NCBI RefSeq assembly: GCF_018991925.1
Contig: NW_024720773.1
Span: forward strand, 2,050,947-2,114,946
DNA from: Homarus americanus
Taxonomy: Eukaryota > Arthropoda > Malacostraca > Decapoda > Nephropidae
Direction: 5' to 3'
Length of the DNA: 64,000 bases
Shown here piece by piece: positions 53,801-56,800 of the stretch. The notes below the pieces were generated by a model. It searched no databases and had not been told where the DNA came from. It was given only the letters and a program-made list of their open reading frames with translations. How positions within the stretch are numbered: the first letter of the stretch is position 1; every line of letters starts with the position of its first letter. The position numbers and the translations under genes were made by a program.

Positions 53801-56800
53801 AATACTGAGATCTTCCATATGGTGTGATGAATGTAGTCAAATGCTGGTCGTCTTCGGCCAACTTGATCTGCCAATAACCACATAAGGCGTCCATCGTTGT
53901 AAAAAACTTCGCCTTCGGGTCCACACTTCGAACAGCTGCGAAGGGTGTGGGTGAAGGGTGGGCTGGACGGGAAACTTGCTGGTTAAGTTTTGATAGATCG
54001 GTGGTGATCTGTACTCCACCACGAGGTTTGGCGACGGGGACGAGAGGGTGGCACCAAGGTGAAGGTTCGTCTCCGGCCGGCTTGATGATTCCCTGAGCAA
54101 CCATGGAGTCAAGCTCTTGTCTAACTAGCTCCTTGTAGGCGTGAGGAATCAAACGAGGGGTGTGGATGCCAAAAGGTGTGGCACCGTCCTTAAGATGAAT
54201 CTTCATAGATGGACCCACCATTGGCTTGAGTGGTGTGGATCCTAAAGATTTCTTCGTAACCAACACGTCAGCAAACTCCTTGAGAAGGTAAGCTCTTGCA
54301 TCAGAAGGGGACGTGTTAGTAGAGATAGGGAGTTCCTTCAAACCTGTTGACATGGGTGATCTTTAGAATAGGTTTGGGGAATTCCTTGGAAATAATGGCC
54401 AACTCTTGACAATGGCCATATGATAAAAGCGGAGTCGGGATCCCATCATGAACATCAATCCGGGCTGCGAAAGACTGTTTACCAAAGGTAAGAGTAGCCC
54501 AGAAAGATCCCAAAGCTGGAGCCATCTTGGAACCATCAGCTGTCAGTTTCGTTGTCTGAGGAGGGGGCTGTAGGTTGCTCCGGGGTATTCCCAAACTTGC
54601 TAAGTGTTGTGGACCAATTAATGAGACGTCAGCACCGGTGTCAGGTAACATCTGAAGACTGGATGACAAGTTACCGTGAGAAATGACAACATTGATGTGC
54701 TGGGGCATCGTGTCTGTGGAACAATGTACACGATGGCAGGAACTACTGGGCACAGCGTCTTGATGCTTGCCAGAAGGAGGGGGCGCGCCAGCACTACCTG
54801 AGGATGACTTCTTGGATCCTTGGTGGTGTCCTTTATGTGTCTTCTTACGACAACATTTGTCATAATGGCCCACACGACCACAAAGTCTGCACTGAACTTT
54901 GCTAGCAGGGCACTTGACTGTGTAAGCCCAGTGACCCTGACGGTCGCAACTTCTACACATGCTTTGAGCAGCTGGGCACTGGGAGGCATCATGCTGTCTC
55001 GCGCAGCTGTTACACAAAGCTGCTGCTGAAGGTGTAGCTGGAGGATGAGGGGTGGGGTTACCTTGCTGCTTCTTACCCTTTCTGTAGGAAGACACCGCCC
55101 TCACCTGGTCAGGTTGTGAACGTAAAGTTGAAGCCTCGTACGCTTGACATTTTGTAACAACATCTTGAAGGGAGGAAGTGGGGTCAAGTGAAATGAGACG
55201 CTGAACTAGCTCTTCATCTCGAATACCCGTTAAAATGATTGTCTTGAGTTGTGTCTCTTCAAAAACTTGAGAATTTCCAGGACAAACATCAACTTCCTCT
55301 GAACATCTTTTCAGTCTTACAAAAAATGCATCAAAAGATTCTCCATCAAGCTGCTTACATTGGAGGAGTTCTCTTCTTCTGAGTGCTTTGTTGCGCTGTC
55401 CCTTAACATGCTCCTGTAACTTGTCAAGTACGACCTCTACAGTCAGAGTTGTCGTAGGAGGCACTTGAAGTGTGTGCTCGAGAGTATGTTGTGTCTCCAA
55501 GGACAGGCACATACGAAGCTGTATCATCTGTTTAGGCTGTGGTAAACTTGACAGGTCAACCATTGTTGCATAGTCTTGCCAATGTCGACGCCATTCCCGA
55601 AATATCTGATAAGAAGCGTCAGACTTCAGAGAGGGAGGCGTTTGTGCTGCAGCCTTTTGAGGAATTGTTGAACCGACTCTGGGAGATGAGGCACCAGTAC
55701 CTCTAGTCGTATCAGCATTAGTAGTAGCAGAAGAAACTTGTAGAGTAGATCGTTGTGGGGAGGCTAACAGGGAAATCAAGGCTTCAAATCTGGCTTGATC
55801 CTCTCTTCTTCTCTGGTCATCCTCACTTCTACGTATATTTCCTAGTTCTCTGCGTCTTCGTTCATCTTCGTGGCGTCGTCTTTCAGACTCTCTGTACCGA
55901 ATTTCTTCCTCTTCTCTCCTTGCAACATCGTCCTGGCGTCGAGAAGTTTCCATCCACTTAATCAGTTGAAGGAGATCCTTGGACGCAGGCACTGCTTGCT
56001 CGCGACGAACGAGGAGATTCTGTGGGTGATTGGGCATTGCCAATGTGGGGAGCGTGGGGCGTGAGTGTGGGTGGGGAGAGGTCTCCCAAACTTAAACTCA
56101 TAACCCCATTGTCCAGGGTATCATTTTGATCCCTGTGAGACATGCTGACAGCTTCTGTACTCTATCTGTGTAAGAGACCGGGTCAACCCCTCATAATCTA
56201 TGCACAGAATTACAGAAGTTTAAAGTAATACACAAGAATTTAATATAAAGTGGGCCTGTGAGTGCGTGTGTGTGTATGGTTCGCTGGCGGGAGGCTTGGC
56301 GCGCTGCCAGACATAGAGGCAGCTCGGCGCAAGTCGCAACTGAACTGAAGTTGTCTTACTGCTCACTGCTCAGTCACTCAGTGACCATGAGCAGGAGGGG
56401 ATGTACTGCTGGGCAGCTCCCTCAGTCATCTGACTGCAGTTTGCACAGACAATTCTGATTAAAATACACAACACAACACATCACTTCACAGCACAGCACT
56501 TTACACAGCATAGTACTTCACAACACTGTAAATCCTGAGGCTTGTAGTCTTGCTGTAAATCCTTGGCGAAGCTGAAGACAAGACGCCATTAACAACACAG
56601 TCCGGCGGGAAGGCTAAATTCACTCTTAATCTCACTGAGAAATCTCACTGCGCCATCTATGTCTGTCTTTGATACCCCCAAAATGTTCTACACTACTGAG
56701 GGTATACGCAAACACTTGTTATCTTGAAAAAGGTTCTTATTCTCGTACGGGAGACAAATACAGAGGAACAAATAAACAGTGGCTTCCGCGCCATAAGGAC

